64,000 nucleotides of DNA from Pegea sp. RAD2-039 (GCA_034620365.1 JAQGEQ010000281.1:124001-188000); one strand, 5' to 3'; positions 1-10,371 are shown, numbered from the stretch's first letter. Notes: generated by a model not told the origin, from the letters alone. Numbers and translations are program-made.

Positions 1-60
1 CAATCAACATATAACTTACAAAAACTGATTCAGACAAACTGATGTAGCCGCAGCGATCTG
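1..60. repeat. Truncated GC-rich P element end
   Basis: The stretch ending in gccgcagcgatctgg matches the first 25 bases of the longer P element at 5001-5180 and 55846-56036. It then jumps straight into tail sequence. The same junction recurs at 25263-25321, so it was duplicated rather than formed twice. Confidence 0.6.
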
Positions 61-284
61 GAGTTGAAAAAGAAGAAGTAAGTTGAAAAAGCCACCACTA
101 GATGTCAGTCTAATCTATGACGTCTTCAGAGTGAAACAAGAAAAATGGAAGCTGGAGCTTCGTCATCAAATTGCAACTTCGTCACAAACAGGTTTTCGAT
201 TTCTCTTTTCACTCTACACTTAATGTAGCAATGACATCACTGACCAACATTAATCTCAGCGACCTTCCCGACTCCTTTGGCTGA
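61..284 (+). pseudogene. Kinase-gene tail remnant, type ending DSFG
   Basis: A candidate 31-nt intron (gtaagt...tgtcag, 78-108) is followed by the tail core. The last exon reads NVAMTSLTNINLSDLPDSFG and stops at 282-284. The core NVAMTSLT is shared with every other tail in the window, but the end differs from the FTV, FTNG and VQL types. There is no kinase domain directly upstream, so this is an orphan tail. The shared core is seen in the sequence; that it belonged to the kinase gene is inferred from the KC copy at 33.5 kb, where kinase and this tail are joined. Confidence 0.5.
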
Positions 285-735
285 TAGAAGAATTGTCCTG
301 ATGACGTCATCATTGAGTTCGTTCTTCTGTGAAAGGAATCTCAGAATAGTGGCCTAAAAACTTGCGTCAAAATGTTAACTGACTTCGTCAACCAACTAAT
401 TTATTTTTTTTAAGTGAGTATCTCGATTTGGTCTAGAAAACGACTAGGTTTGTTCAGTAAGACGTTAATACCGCGTTTTAAAAATCCATTTTTTGACTTA
501 AGCTTCTGACTACCTATCATACAAGTAGGAACAATAAGAATTGCGACGTCACATAACTTTCAGAAGATCTGGAACGTTTGATTCGCAAGCTCGCGCGTCG
601 GTACCAATACTACTGCAAGCACCCCGCTTTTAATTATCCATGTATTTCTTGGAACACAATGATTTCAAAACTTATCCGAATCTCGTCAGATGAAGAAGAG
701 TATTCTAACATAGAAGATGAATAGAAAAAGAAACA
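285..735 (+). repeat. Linker block with acidic exon remnant
   Basis: This conserved block recurs between tails throughout the array. At 659-727 it contains a short frame with RISSDEEEYSNIEDE, an acidic serine-rich stretch followed by a lysine run and a gtaagt donor at 736. The same acidic stretch lies between the kinase C-lobe and the tail in the 54.6 kb copy, so it was probably the linker exon of the ancestral protein. The rest (285-650) has no recognisable coding content. Confidence 0.4.
299..312. promoter_or_regulatory. Perfect 14-base CRE-like palindrome
   Basis: TGATGACGTCATCA, containing the TGACGTCA octamer bound by CREB/ATF-type bZIP proteins. Identical palindromes lie at 3814-3827, 12938-12951, 19770-19783 and 63821-63834, each just after a 3' splice-like tcag in a tail. 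They may simply be codons (DDVI), so a regulatory role is only a possibility. Confidence 0.25.
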
Positions 736-1185
736 GTAAGTTGAAAAAACAACCACTAGATGTCAGTCTAATTGATTACGTCATCAGAGTGAAACGACAG
801 CAATGAAAGCCAAAGTCATCGAAACTGTAACTGCGTCACAAATGGGTTCTTCCATTTCTCTTTGCCTAGCACATTCAACAATCTTGTCTTTTCAGTCACT
901 TCAGATGACGTCTTCCCTAAAAGCTCTTAAATCAGCAGAAGTGGATAGCCGAAAACGACGCAAAGTTTTATAACATTACATGAGCGGTTGACAAGTCTGC
1001 TGTAACATCTGACGTCACTCAACGCAGCAATGATGTCACTGACCAAGATTGATGGAGGACTGCGAGCGCTACTGTTTCGAGATTCACTTGAAGATATCAA
1101 TATTTCGAAGCAAAGCGAGAAGATGAGTGAAAGTCTTTTCACTTCCGGTTGGAGAACTGATCAAAACATCGTTTTTACTATTTAA
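736..1185 (+). pseudogene. Kinase-gene tail remnant, type ending FTV
   Basis: Candidate introns lie at 736-766 (31 nt) and 846-895 (50 nt, ending cttttcag). Removing the second joins ASQ... to VTSDDV and then runs in the frame that ends SLFTSGWRTD...FT(I)-stop at 1183-1185. An in-frame stop near the start of the last exon breaks it. Several TGACGTCA octamers lie inside. Confidence 0.5.
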
Positions 1186-1236
1186 AAGATGCGGGAACGC
1201 ACGTGCCTGTACTGACTTCATTGTTTTAAAACCCAA

Positions 1237-2050
1237 TTGGTTTCAGACGTAATTAATGTATGTTTTTCGTTGATGATGGCAAAGTCAGAAAAGCATGACG
1301 TCACTGCTCTCAATTGTAGTCTTCTGTTTTTGAAAAATTACAAATCAAGTGGAAGAGATGATGTTGTGGTCGATTCTAAATTTCTAACAAGATTCGACGT
1401 ATTAAATACTGTTTACAAGCAGCTCAGCATATCCTTTCAACAATTGGTGAGTTATTGTAAGCAGATAATCCAACCAACTAAGAAATCATTAAGATTATGT
1501 TGGGTTACACTGACAAAATAACTGAAACAAATAACAATACTATTACCGACTTTGTAACATTAAAAAAACGAAATCCATTTGGCGATTATTTCTTAGAATC
1601 AAATCTTCTAAGCAAAAGTGTTTTTCAAAATAATATTGATCTTGATAATATCATTTGCTTCAGTAACTGCAAACCTGTTTTTATAAACAGCGCATTTTCA
1701 CTAAAAACAAGTTTCCTGAAGAATTACTTAATACAGGGTTTTTATTCCACATTAGTTCACTGAGAAGTCAACAAAATTCTACAGTACAAGTGACAAGCTC
1801 AACTACCTGCAACCCATCTTTCTAGAAGGATTTGAAATCTTATCAAACATTTCATCCTTTTGAATACTGTGTCAAAACTTCTAAAATAGGGACTGAAAAC
1901 TTAAGTAATATTGTATTTGAAGTTTTACTTTTATCAGTAAATTTGATATGCCAAATAAAATAATCTGTGTTCAAAAAATGCTCAATGAAATTTTCTTTCT
2001 CTAGTTGCAAGTCTTATGTTTGTAAAAAAATTATATTTGAGTTTTATTAG
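1237..2050 (+). pseudogene. ORF X copy 1, unrecognised protein remnant
   Basis: I do not recognise this protein. The first exon candidate (1237-1446) ends in a gtgagt donor. Frame two starts at 1497 (MLGYTDKITETNNN) and reads through KKRNPFGDYFLESN and CFSNCKP. Near 1727 a one-base deletion (gaattactta, against gaattacctta elsewhere) shifts the frame. The downstream part (SFKKDLKSYQTFHPFEYC in other copies) carries two further stops here and ends FEFY-stop at 2048-2050. It is serine- and lysine-rich with several cysteines. Seven copies exist, always between a tail and the AT-rich spacer before kinase KA. No copy is intact. Confidence 0.45.
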
Positions 2051-3079
2051 CTAGGTAATTAACGTTTAACCCTAAAAGGTAATTTTATAAAATGAATTAA
2101 ATCTCATAATTACCAAAAATGAGTGATTTCATTTAGATTTTTTTACTTAATGAAACGAAATTTGTCAATTAATTATAAATATTGTAACACTAAACTGAAA
2201 CTTGTAATATAATATTTAGTTCTAACAATTTAAAAATTAATGATAAAATAAATGGTAACTTCTATTGTTTACTGTTTTTGATTTAACAATAAAGAAAACA
2301 AGCCTATAAAACAGCCATTATTATGTTGTAGAAGAAAATTACACAGCTATAAAATAATATTGTCATAAATTAAAAACGTCCTTTGTTAAGGCAAGGCAAT
2401 TTTCTAAAGTGTAAAAACTACAACACAGTTCAAACATTTAAAAATAACAACCTGAAACAATTCTTACAAGTTTAAATGATGATTTTTATAAAGTTACTCT
2501 AATATACTAACGTATTACATTTTCTTTTCAAATCAAACTAAACTTTATAACAAACTGTATTGAAACAAAATAAAATTTTAATTGAGTAATATTTGGTAAT
2601 TAATTAATTTAACATATTTAGTAGAGGTTTCATCTAACATTATAATATCTATTGTGAAGTTGCTCTACAAATTTTGTAAACGAAATACCTGCTTGGTAAA
2701 GTTGTCACTTTTTATTATAGTTGGTCTTCTTTTATCCTTAAGCTAAATTATGAGTTATAATTTCCTTTATAATATATTTTAATACAAAATCCAAGCTTAA
2801 TTTAAAGACGTAGTCTTAAAATTGTAAAAAGCTGGTCAACTTACCCACTTATACAAATTCTTTATAAAACTAAATAAGTTAAAAAACATAGCATCAAATT
2901 TTCAAAAAATTTAACATTAACGTGAAGTTGGGATTTTAAAATGAGTTTTTCATCCAAATATTATTCAACTTCATGAAGCTATTAACACTCCAAGGGTTTT
3001 AATTATTTAAACCTTTGCCAAATACAATTTTGATTTATAATTTTATTTTCAATATATAATAGTTTTGACTAAAATGCAG
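2051..3079. repeat. AT-rich spacer, copy 1
   Basis: About 1 kb of A/T-dominated sequence without a convincing frame. It is conserved among all seven units (for example the tttgtaaacgaaatac and agctggtcaacttacccac segments). The kinase N-lobe (glycine loop, VAIK lysine, C-helix) would be expected in or before this stretch, but no trace was found. It ends in a candidate 3' splice site (aaaatgcag). Confidence 0.5.
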
Positions 3080-4152
3080 AATCTATATTTTGTGACGAAT
3101 TTATGCAAAATTGGTAAACTAAAACCCTTGCTTGAAAACAGAGGTCCTTTTATTGAAACCACTACCCGCCACAAGAGAAAATGTCTCATCAATGCCATCG
3201 TCTATCTACATCTAAAGGGTCACTCTATTTTTGATCTCAATAAATTTAGGTGGGATTGTTAACTTTGATTTAAAAGTAAACAATTTTTTAGTTGGAGTTT
3301 GGCCTCTCTGATCTTCAAAACCCTCTGATTGATATCAAAGTAGGTTATGAATTAGTTCTTTCAAACTTTATCTGATGTTTCCAGTTTACAGATTTTACTT
3401 TTTGGTTGTCAAAGGTCTTGGTAAAGATGCCATGTTACTTGTAGGTCTACGATGTATGGCACTAGAAGTCATTCAAATCAGAATTACACGGAAAAATCTG
3501 ATCCTTGGAGCGCAGGGATGATAGTGTTTTGTCTTCTTGTTTTTGCCAAAAACTTTTTATTCGTTGCTAACAAAGAAGAGGTATTGAGAACGAAAGCATT
3601 AATTAGGGGTCAGTGAACTTCTCGTCTACCAAATAGAGGAACATTTATTTGGTAGGCTTATAATTGGTGACTAATTGACATGACACCTGACTTTCTGACA
3701 TCAACATTGAAGGATTTTATCAACAGCTTACTAGTTGTTGATCCCGCTGATAGAGTAACAGCTCCTGAAGCTTCTAATTATTGATGGATCTTACCACTAG
3801 ATCTCAGTCTAATTGATGACGTCATCAGAGTAAAATAAAAGCAATGATAGATGAAGTCGTCAAATTGCAACCACATTACAAACGGCTTGTTCAATTTCTT
3901 TTTTCTTAGCACATTTAAAAATATGGTCTTTTCAGTCACTTCGATGACGTCACCACGAAAAACTGCCTAACCAGCGAAAATGGTGAGGAGAAACCGACTC
4001 AGAGTTCCGATACATCACGCGTGTGGTTGACAAGCGCACTGCAACATCTGACACAAGATGACTTTAGTAACTTAGGCGCTGGTTCATGTATAAGGTTGTC
4101 TTTGTTTAACAGATTGGTAGATAGTCCAAATAAAGTATTTACGAACGGATAA
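3080..4152 (+). pseudogene. Kinase remnant KA1 with tail ending FTNG
   Basis: Protein kinase-like, hinge to C-lobe. The order is hinge (LYFVTNLC), LLENRGPF, helix E (INAIVYLHLK), a 31-nt intron at 3219-3249, a catalytic loop reading GGIVNFDLKVNN (HRD changed to NFD), NPLIDIK, a 45-nt intron at 3340-3384, LTDFTF at the DFG site, VLGKDAMLLVGLRCMALEV, then TEKSDPWSAGMIVF and LLVVDPADRVTAPEASN. Frame breaks lie in the catalytic-loop exon and between the APE-like and WSAG motifs; the acceptor of a third intron (about 3652-3707) reads AT instead of AG. The tail ends LVDSPNKVFTNG, stop 4150-4152. Spacing around LLVVDP and the activation loop resembles CHK2, so a CAMK-group CHK2-like ancestor is inferred. 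Subdomains I-IV are missing. Confidence 0.7.
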
Positions 4153-5000
4153 TTATAAATAAAGAAATTTATATTTATGAAAATCTATCTGTAATGTTCA
4201 TTATTGTTGAAAAACTGTTTTATTCTGTTTGGTGAGTTTTTCATACAAATAAAAAGCTTTAGTATAAATAAGATGAATTTTGACGAAAACTATCTCAATC
4301 GAAATGATTGTATGATTTCTTATTTCACCTTTTAAAACTGATATACACATAATCAGATGTCAAATGTTTCCACTGGTGATTTACTTAATAACTTTGTAAG
4401 AGCAAAAACTGCTTTTAAGTATGATAATTAAAAAAATGTTTCTTATCATAATTATTTATTCTTAAAACATTTGGGGATTATTTTGCAAATGGTGTATGTC
4501 TAGTTACTTTTACACAGTTTAAGAACTTTCTTAGGGATGTTTTTTAGTAAATACTAAACTACTAGATTTTAAGTGCAATTTAAGCATGTTTAATTATTTA
4601 CTTTTAAGTAAATCATATTAAATAATAAAAATAAATCTAGAATTACTTAGTAAAATGTTGTAAAAATTACATTTGTGCTTTTTATAAAGAGAAAGATTCA
4701 ATTTTTTGTTAGTGATAGACATTCATAAAATTCATAAAATAGTATTTATAATTGTTATTTTTATTGACTCAAATACCACCCTATAATTTTAGAAAAACCA
4801 ACTTAGCACTTATAAATAACCATGTTTTATATTCTTTTTTAAATGAATAAATCCAATTTCTGAAAACTTATAAAAGATAAAAAAAGTAGAAACAAACACA
4901 AAATTTGAAGTAGTTCTTATCAAAAATAAATAAATAAAATAAAAGTTTTCAAATCTTATAGTTTGATCAACATAAAACTTATAAAAACTGATTCAGACAA
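4153..5000. repeat. AT-rich 3' flank, type alpha
   Basis: No coding potential seen. It follows only tails of the FTNG type, and is matched at 24647-25262 (shorter by about 190 bases) and 54966-55845. It probably includes the old 3' UTR, since aataaa-like strings are frequent, but AT content makes that uninformative. Confidence 0.5.
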
Positions 5001-5180
5001 ACTGTAGCAGCCGCAGCGATCTGGCGTCGCAGGAGCTGCCATAGCGATATTGGGTACAGTGACGAACTGCCTACGGGGCTCCAACTACATCTATGATTTC
5101 GGATTTTCGCATCTCTTTGTCCTGTTACCTTACCCAAAGGCCCCTTTTACCTTGTTTTTATGGACTTTTTCATATATATA
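5001..5180 (+). other. GC-richer P element with short open frame
   Basis: A block of near-balanced composition in AT-rich surroundings. It reads QPQRSGVAGAAIAILGTV... to FLWTFSYI and a stop near 5179. The copy at 55846-56036 keeps an ATG in front (58 residues), whereas here the ATG is replaced. The A/V/I/L-rich start could be a signal or membrane segment. No family is recognised, and it could equally be an exon or UTR of an unrelated gene captured by the array. Confidence 0.3.
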
Positions 5181-5204
5181 AATTCGTGTATGAGAGGTTT
5201 TTAG

Positions 5205-5420
5205 GTCGTATCACCATGAGGAAGCATTCCACTTTTTTTGGTCAAAACATTTCTTGTCGCTAGCTGAATTAAACAATATATAGATGTATATAGAAAGTTT
5301 ACAAACAACTTTTATTCTTCGCTACAATGTTAAAAAGTCACATTTTAAGAAGCACTATACATTATTTGGTCAAAACATTTCTTGTGCTTAGCCGAATAAA
5401 ACAATATGAATATATTTAGA
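5205..5420 (+). repeat. F element, tandemly doubled form
   Basis: The motif around gaagcattccact...ggtcaaaacatttcttgt occurs at about 5222-5272 and again, diverged, at about 5350-5400. The only other doubled copy is at 56055-56275; all other units have a single F. The function is unknown. Confidence 0.5.
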
Positions 5421-5649
5421 AAGTTGGTGAAAAGTTCTGGTTGCGTTGTTATAATCTAGATTATCAACGCTTAATATTAAAAAATGATTGCAACCAAAAA
5501 AAATTTGTTTACAAAATGAAAGACTTATTTACGGTACAAAGCAAACTACGGTACAAATGTGGAAAAATTATATATTTACTTACAAAAATTATGCTTAAAT
5601 CCTGATAAAACAGGTCAGTTTACTTTTAACATACAAACTAAATGTTTAA

Positions 5650-5745
5650 TTAGATAAGTTATTTATTTCAATAAATGTACAGGAGGGTTCCTGATGAGCG
5701 CAAGTCCCGTTAACCCAACTTCTCACAAATAACATAATAACAATA
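5650..5745 (-). repeat. SINE-tail fossil
   Basis: The string aggagggttcctgatgagcg, followed by cccgttaac and a tctcacaaat end, resembles the 3' body of the full SINE at 38166-38366 (aggagggtgcctaaagagag...). The tRNA-like head is absent. It sits at the same relative place in every unit, so it predates amplification. Confidence 0.4.
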
Positions 5746-6229
5746 TATTGAATTTAATACTAACATATTGAGTTTGAAATATTGAAAAAAAAAACTTAAC
5801 ACATGACATTTTAGTAGTATTCAATCATATAACACTGGATAATTACTAAGAATTATGAAAAAATAAAAGTGGAAAATCACAATTTAGAAATGGTACTCTT
5901 AGCAAGAATATAAACCTTGGCTTCTGCCTAAATAACACTAGTGAATTCTGACACGACAACTTTTGATAGCAGCTGGTTTCAAGTACTAATTTTGCGGTAA
6001 GAGAAAAAATTCAATCTGACTAATATACCATATGATATTGGTTTATTAAGATGTATTGTGTGTCGTCTGAGTTGATACAAATTGAGATAAGGATTAATGG
6101 AAAAGAAATCATCAAACTGAAGGTCAAATAAATTGTTGATAATTTTAAAAATAGGAATAAAGTCGTATGTAATCCATCAAATTCAAAAATATCTCAATTA
6201 AAGAAGCTAACGCCAAGTTTGAAAAAATT
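5746..6229. repeat. Unit spacer between SINE fossil and H block
   Basis: AT-rich conserved unit sequence including the segment around gtgaattctgacacgacaac. No coding region supported. Confidence 0.4.
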
Positions 6230-6476
6230 GTAGTTAATGTTAAGTTTGCTGCATACGAATCCGCAAATGTTGCTTAAAAAGACTCATTTGTTTGATATCA
6301 CTAAGTTGCTTTAGTATCCATGCACTAACATTGTATTCAAGACGTGCATACTATTTGAAAACACTGTTGAAGGACTATAAAATCTTAAAGTTTAACGTAA
6401 GATTATTATGGTATACAATCTTGCTTGATTTCGCTAAGATTTTCGGAAATATAATTGAGGCATCTAAAGTCAGATG
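6230..6476. pseudogene. H block, subfamily 1, possible coding remnant
   Basis: Two strands compete. On the + strand there is a 61-codon frame to 6477. On the minus strand the core reads VSAWILKQLSDIK, which aligns with VSAWMPKQVSNIK in the diverged subfamily at 42.9 kb without a stop and with conservative changes. The + strand alignment of the same codons contains a stop. A minus-strand exon is therefore slightly favoured. Confidence 0.3.
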
Positions 6477-7780
6477 ATATGGTAATGCAAACGTCTAGAA
6501 AAGAGTTGTCGAACATTGGTTCAAGGAAATTTCAGCCGGTCTAAAGAGACAGTTTTATGTTCAGACTTTGTAGGCTAAATTTTTGCTGCCAGTTTATGGA
6601 TTATTTTTCTACAGTGCATACAGAATGTTTTAAGTTTTGAAAGTTATTAAGATAATGGTTTGATATTATCTGCATACACACACCAACAGAAATTATTAAC
6701 TTTAAAAAAAATCACAAGTTCTGTAAAGAATAACTAACTATTTACATATAACTCAAAATGAAAATTTTTTATTTTAATACTATAAGTTTTTTAGAAAAAC
6801 TAACTACAGTAGATGTTACTAGGAACCTTTTGTATTGTTAGAAATTAAAAAAAAGACAATTTAGTACAAGCACGTGGGTTGTAATCCTGTAGCTTTAATA
6901 TTGATATTTGTATTATTATGTAAATTAAAACAACTACTTTAAGCAAGATCTTTTTATATAATTTACTCTTTTATTAGTTAAAGTTTGGGTAAAACAGCTA
7001 ATTGACTTTTAACTTTTACTTTATCTCAAGATTATTTTGTATTAAATTAAAAACTAAATCAAGTTGAGCTTAAAAAGAATTAATCTTACTTTTTATATAA
7101 CTAGTTAACTAATTGAATTTTGTACTTTTATATATATTTGCCTGCTAAATATTCAACTATAAATTTATAGTTTAAGTGAAGTTTTTGTTGTTTTTAATCT
7201 AATTATTCTAAACTTGAAATTAACAAGAATAATTTCTTTTTAAATTTATTAGAAAAAAATTACTTTTAAGAGACTAATGATAAAGTAAAAAAAATAATTT
7301 GTTATGTAAAAAATAACTTAGATATTTAAAAAATTATTTTACAAGTCTGTATTGTTTAGCTGTTATAATTCGAATTTAGAAAATATTATACTTAAAAAAC
7401 ATGATTTAACGGTGTGACATATTTAGAAAATAATCTTTGTAAATTATAATAAATCATAATTTCAAACTGAACTGTTAGGTAGTCTTTTTTATTAAATTTC
7501 ATTAAGAATAAGCAATTTAAAATATTTTCTATATTCTTTAAGTAGATACAAAAATGTTTTTTTCACAGAGTGCATCAAAAGATATAATTATGGGATATAT
7601 CAACTCTTTGACAATCAATTGAATATAGGAAATTTTTCAAGAAGTTGGAATAACTAAATTTTATAAAAGGTTAGAATTTCAAGACATTTTAATTTATAGT
7701 CATGGCATACAGAAATATTGTAAGCATAACTTACCAAACAAGAAGTATTAAATTCAGAAGATTTTGAACAAAAAGTCATT
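6477..7780. repeat. AT-rich spacer E
   Basis: More than 75% A/T by eye, with one recognisable landmark (gacaatttagtacaagcacg near 6856). Conserved in five units, and recognisable but diverged in two (31.1 and 43.5 kb). No gene seen. Confidence 0.5.
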
Positions 7781-7985
7781 ATTGGATTTTCTATTACATG
7801 AGCCTTGGATCACAAATGGGGCAAGTTTTTCAGGTGAAGCTCAACATTAAAAAGAGTTTGTAGATTTCTAAAGGTTAGTGCTAAAATATTGATGTTTAAA
7901 TCCGCCACATCTTTGTCAAATTTCGTTTGGTCGTTAAAGCACCTCATCTGGCTTCTCTAAAGGATTTTTTTACTATAAGATAACT
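7781..7985 (+). pseudogene. G exon pair, copy 1
   Basis: An exon remnant reads EPWITNGASFSGEAQ and continues to a gttagt donor. The following 31 bases align with a 31-nt intron whose AG acceptor survives only in the copies at 32.0 and 43.96 kb; here it reads ccg. Beyond it, PHLCQISFGR aligns with PTLCQIKFDH of those copies. In this copy gaagctcaacattaaaaag introduces a stop. Confidence 0.35.
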
Positions 7986-8300
7986 TTGTTACTCGCAACA
8001 TTAACATATTTTTATCTTTATTGTACTCCATATATTACTCAAACTAGTCATAGACAAAGTATTATTTAGGAGCGCTACAAAAAACTTTGATGAAAATGTC
8101 TTGATTCAAATTTTTTCAAAGCTTAGTCGATGTACACAACCTAGTAAATAATTGCTGTCAATTTAGTTTATAAAATTAAAAGCTGCTGAAATTTGTGCAG
8201 GGTAATTACAATCTGTGTGTCCAGAGATCAAGAATAAAGTATGAAACAATGAATCACGAAGAGAAATAATAATTGATTCCTGTTGCCAAGCTGTTTGGAG
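7986..8300. repeat. Spacer after G exon
   Basis: Unit sequence shared only with 49.75-50.08 kb and 58.84-59.18 kb, and deleted from units 2-5. No coding content supported. Confidence 0.35.
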
Positions 8301-8598
8301 ATGCTACTGGTAAGATGGTCGTGATAGAATCTGCAGCTGCGTCACAAATTCAGTTGTTTGTCAACAATAAAAAAAAACTTGTCTTTTCAGTCATTTCTGA
8401 TGACGTCATCACAAATAACTCCCTAACCACTGCAGGTAGCAGAAACTGACGCAAAGTCCCAAAACATCACGTGAACGGTTGACAACTCTGCATCAGCATC
8501 TGAAGTCTCTCAACGTTGCAATAATGTCACTAACCAAAATTGATGGAGGACTGCGAACCGAGGCGAGAGACGTCATCTGTGCGTTTGTTCAGCTGTGA
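8301..8598 (+). pseudogene. Tail remnant, type ending CAFVQL
   Basis: The core aaactgacgcaaagtcccaaa...gatggaggactgcga is followed by EARDVICAFVQL and a stop at 8596-8598. The 5' intron is aligned with the 50-nt tail intron but carries an A-run. Same core as the FTV tail, different end. Further copies end at 50380 and 59465. Confidence 0.45.
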
Positions 8599-8994
8599 GG
8601 CGATTCTGACCATATTTAATTGAAAACAGGCATCAAGAAATCAACTGGCTTCGTCGACCAACTATTTGATTTAGTTCAATTGACGGCAAGTCGTATTCTC
8701 GATGTGGTCCTGAAAACGACGAGGTATAATCATTAAAACGTTAACACTGCGTTCTAAACACCCCTTTTTCGTCTTTATACAAGTAGTAACAATCAAAATT
8801 GCCACATCACATAACTTTCAAAAGATCGGGAACGTTTGATTTGCAAGCTCTCGTGTCGGCACTAATACCACTGCAAGCACCCCGCTTTTAATGATCCATG
8901 CCTTTCCTGGAACACAATGATTTCAAAACAATTCCCAATCTCGTCAGATGAAGAGGAGAACTCTAACAAAAGAGATTAGTCGAGAGAAGAATCA
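8599..8994 (+). repeat. Linker block with acidic exon remnant
   Basis: Diverged copy of 285-735. Near 8938-8980 it reads ISSDEEENSNKRD before a stop. A gtaagt donor lies at 8995. Confidence 0.4.
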
Positions 8995-9315
8995 GTAAGT
9001 TAAAAAGCCACCACTAGATGTCAGTCTAATTGATTACGTCATCAGAATGAAACGAGAACGATGAAAGCCAAAGTCATCGAAACTGCAACTGCGTCACAAA
9101 TGGGTTCTTCGATTTTTCTTTGCCTAGCACATTCAACAATCTTGTCTATTCAGTCACTTCAGATGACGTCATCGCTAAAACTTCTAAATCAACGGAAGTG
9201 GACAGCAGGAAACGACGCAAAGTTCCAAAACATTACATGTGCGGTTGACAAGCCTGCTGCAACGTCTGACGTCACTCAACAAGGCAATGACGTCACTGAC
9301 GAAGTTTGATGGAGG
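8995..9315 (+). pseudogene. Tail remnant running into kinase KB
   Basis: The tail core reads up to gatggagga, where other tails continue ctgcgagcg. Here it switches to ttttattacagg, which leads into a kinase catalytic loop. The 82-codon frame at 9061-9309 is out of phase with the spliced tail frame. The junction is identical in five copies. Confidence 0.5.
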
Positions 9316-10303
9316 ATTTTATTACAGGAAATGTTCATCATGATTGAAAACTAGTCGATATTTTAGTTGCTAAGATTGTTGGTGATTTTCAAAACCTTCT
9401 GGTTGATCAAAAAGTAAGTTATGAATTAACTCTTTTAAACTTCACCTGATCCTATGATTTCCAGCGTACCTATTTTGGCTTATCGGTGGTCAAAGATTTG
9501 GTAAAGGTGCCATTTTATCATCTGTGTTAAAAAATTGGTCGGTGGACTTCTCGTCTATCGAATGGACCAGCATCTCTTCCGCAGGCTGATAATTACTGAT
9601 CAATCGATATGACTACTAACTTTCTGATATCCACAGCGAAAGCTTTTGCCAGCAACTTGCTGTTTGTCTATCTTACTTATAGATTAACAGCTTATATAGC
9701 TTCTAATCATCCCTGGATCTTAAGACACAATGATATCAAAAAAACTCCGAAATTTGATGAAACAATTTAATGCTAGGAGACCCTAATTTGGCATTCAAAT
9801 CTCATCAAGTAAAGAAGAGAACTCTAACAGAGAATAAGTGTCAAAAAAGAAAAAGTGAGTTAAAAAGCCACCACTAGATGTCAGTCTTATTAATGACGTC
9901 ATCAGAGTGAAACGACAACAATGAAAGGTGAAGTCATCAGAACCGTAATCGCGTCACAAACAGGTTTCTTGATTTCTCTTTGCCTAGCACATTCAACAAT
10001 CTTGTCTCTTCAGTCACTTGAAATGACGTGATCCCTAGAAACTCCTAAATCAACGGAAGTGGACAGCAGGAAACGACGCAAAGTTCCAAAACATTACATG
10101 AGCGAATGACAAGCCTGCTCCAACGTCTGACGTCACTCAACAAGGCAATGACGTCACTGACCAAGATTGATGGAGGACTGCGATCGCTCCCGTGTGGCGA
10201 ATCACTTGAAAATTTCAATATTTCGAGGCAAAGCGAGAAGATGAGCGAACGTCTTTTCACTTCCGGTTGGAGAACTGAACAAGAAACTGTTTTTACTGTT
10301 TAA
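9316..10303 (+). pseudogene. Kinase remnant KB1, catalytic loop to FTV tail
   Basis: Begins at subdomain VIb. VHHD, a stop where Leu is expected, then K-LVDILVAKIVGD parallels VHRDLKPENILV. A 51-nt intron (9414-9464, gtaagt...ttccag) precedes TYFGLSVVK at the DFG site, so DFG reads YFG. The APE/WSAG region is missing: the sequence passes from the activation segment to LLVYRMDQHLFRR. A third intron region ending atccacag leads to AKAFASNLLFVYLTYRLTA and SNHPWIL, which match subdomain XI. The FTV tail follows (9861-10303) with a 50-nt intron. The N-lobe and hinge were never present here because of the chimeric start. Confidence 0.65.
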
Positions 10304-10371
10304 AAGATGCGGGAACGCGCGTGCTTGTACTGACGTCATTGTTTTACAACCCAACTGGTTAATGACGTAAT

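Noticed and set aside
9061-9309. 82-codon + strand frame repeated at 9061, 23815 and 59928 as a separate gene
   Set aside because: It reads through the 50-nt intron and is out of phase with the spliced tail frame. It exists because the tail is copied.
10045-10260. Recurrent minus-strand 71-codon frames opposite the FTV tails (MKRRSLIFSLC...)
   Set aside because: They are exact antisense shadows of the tail exon. The + strand frame fits the spliced tail, and its core is shared by all tail types.
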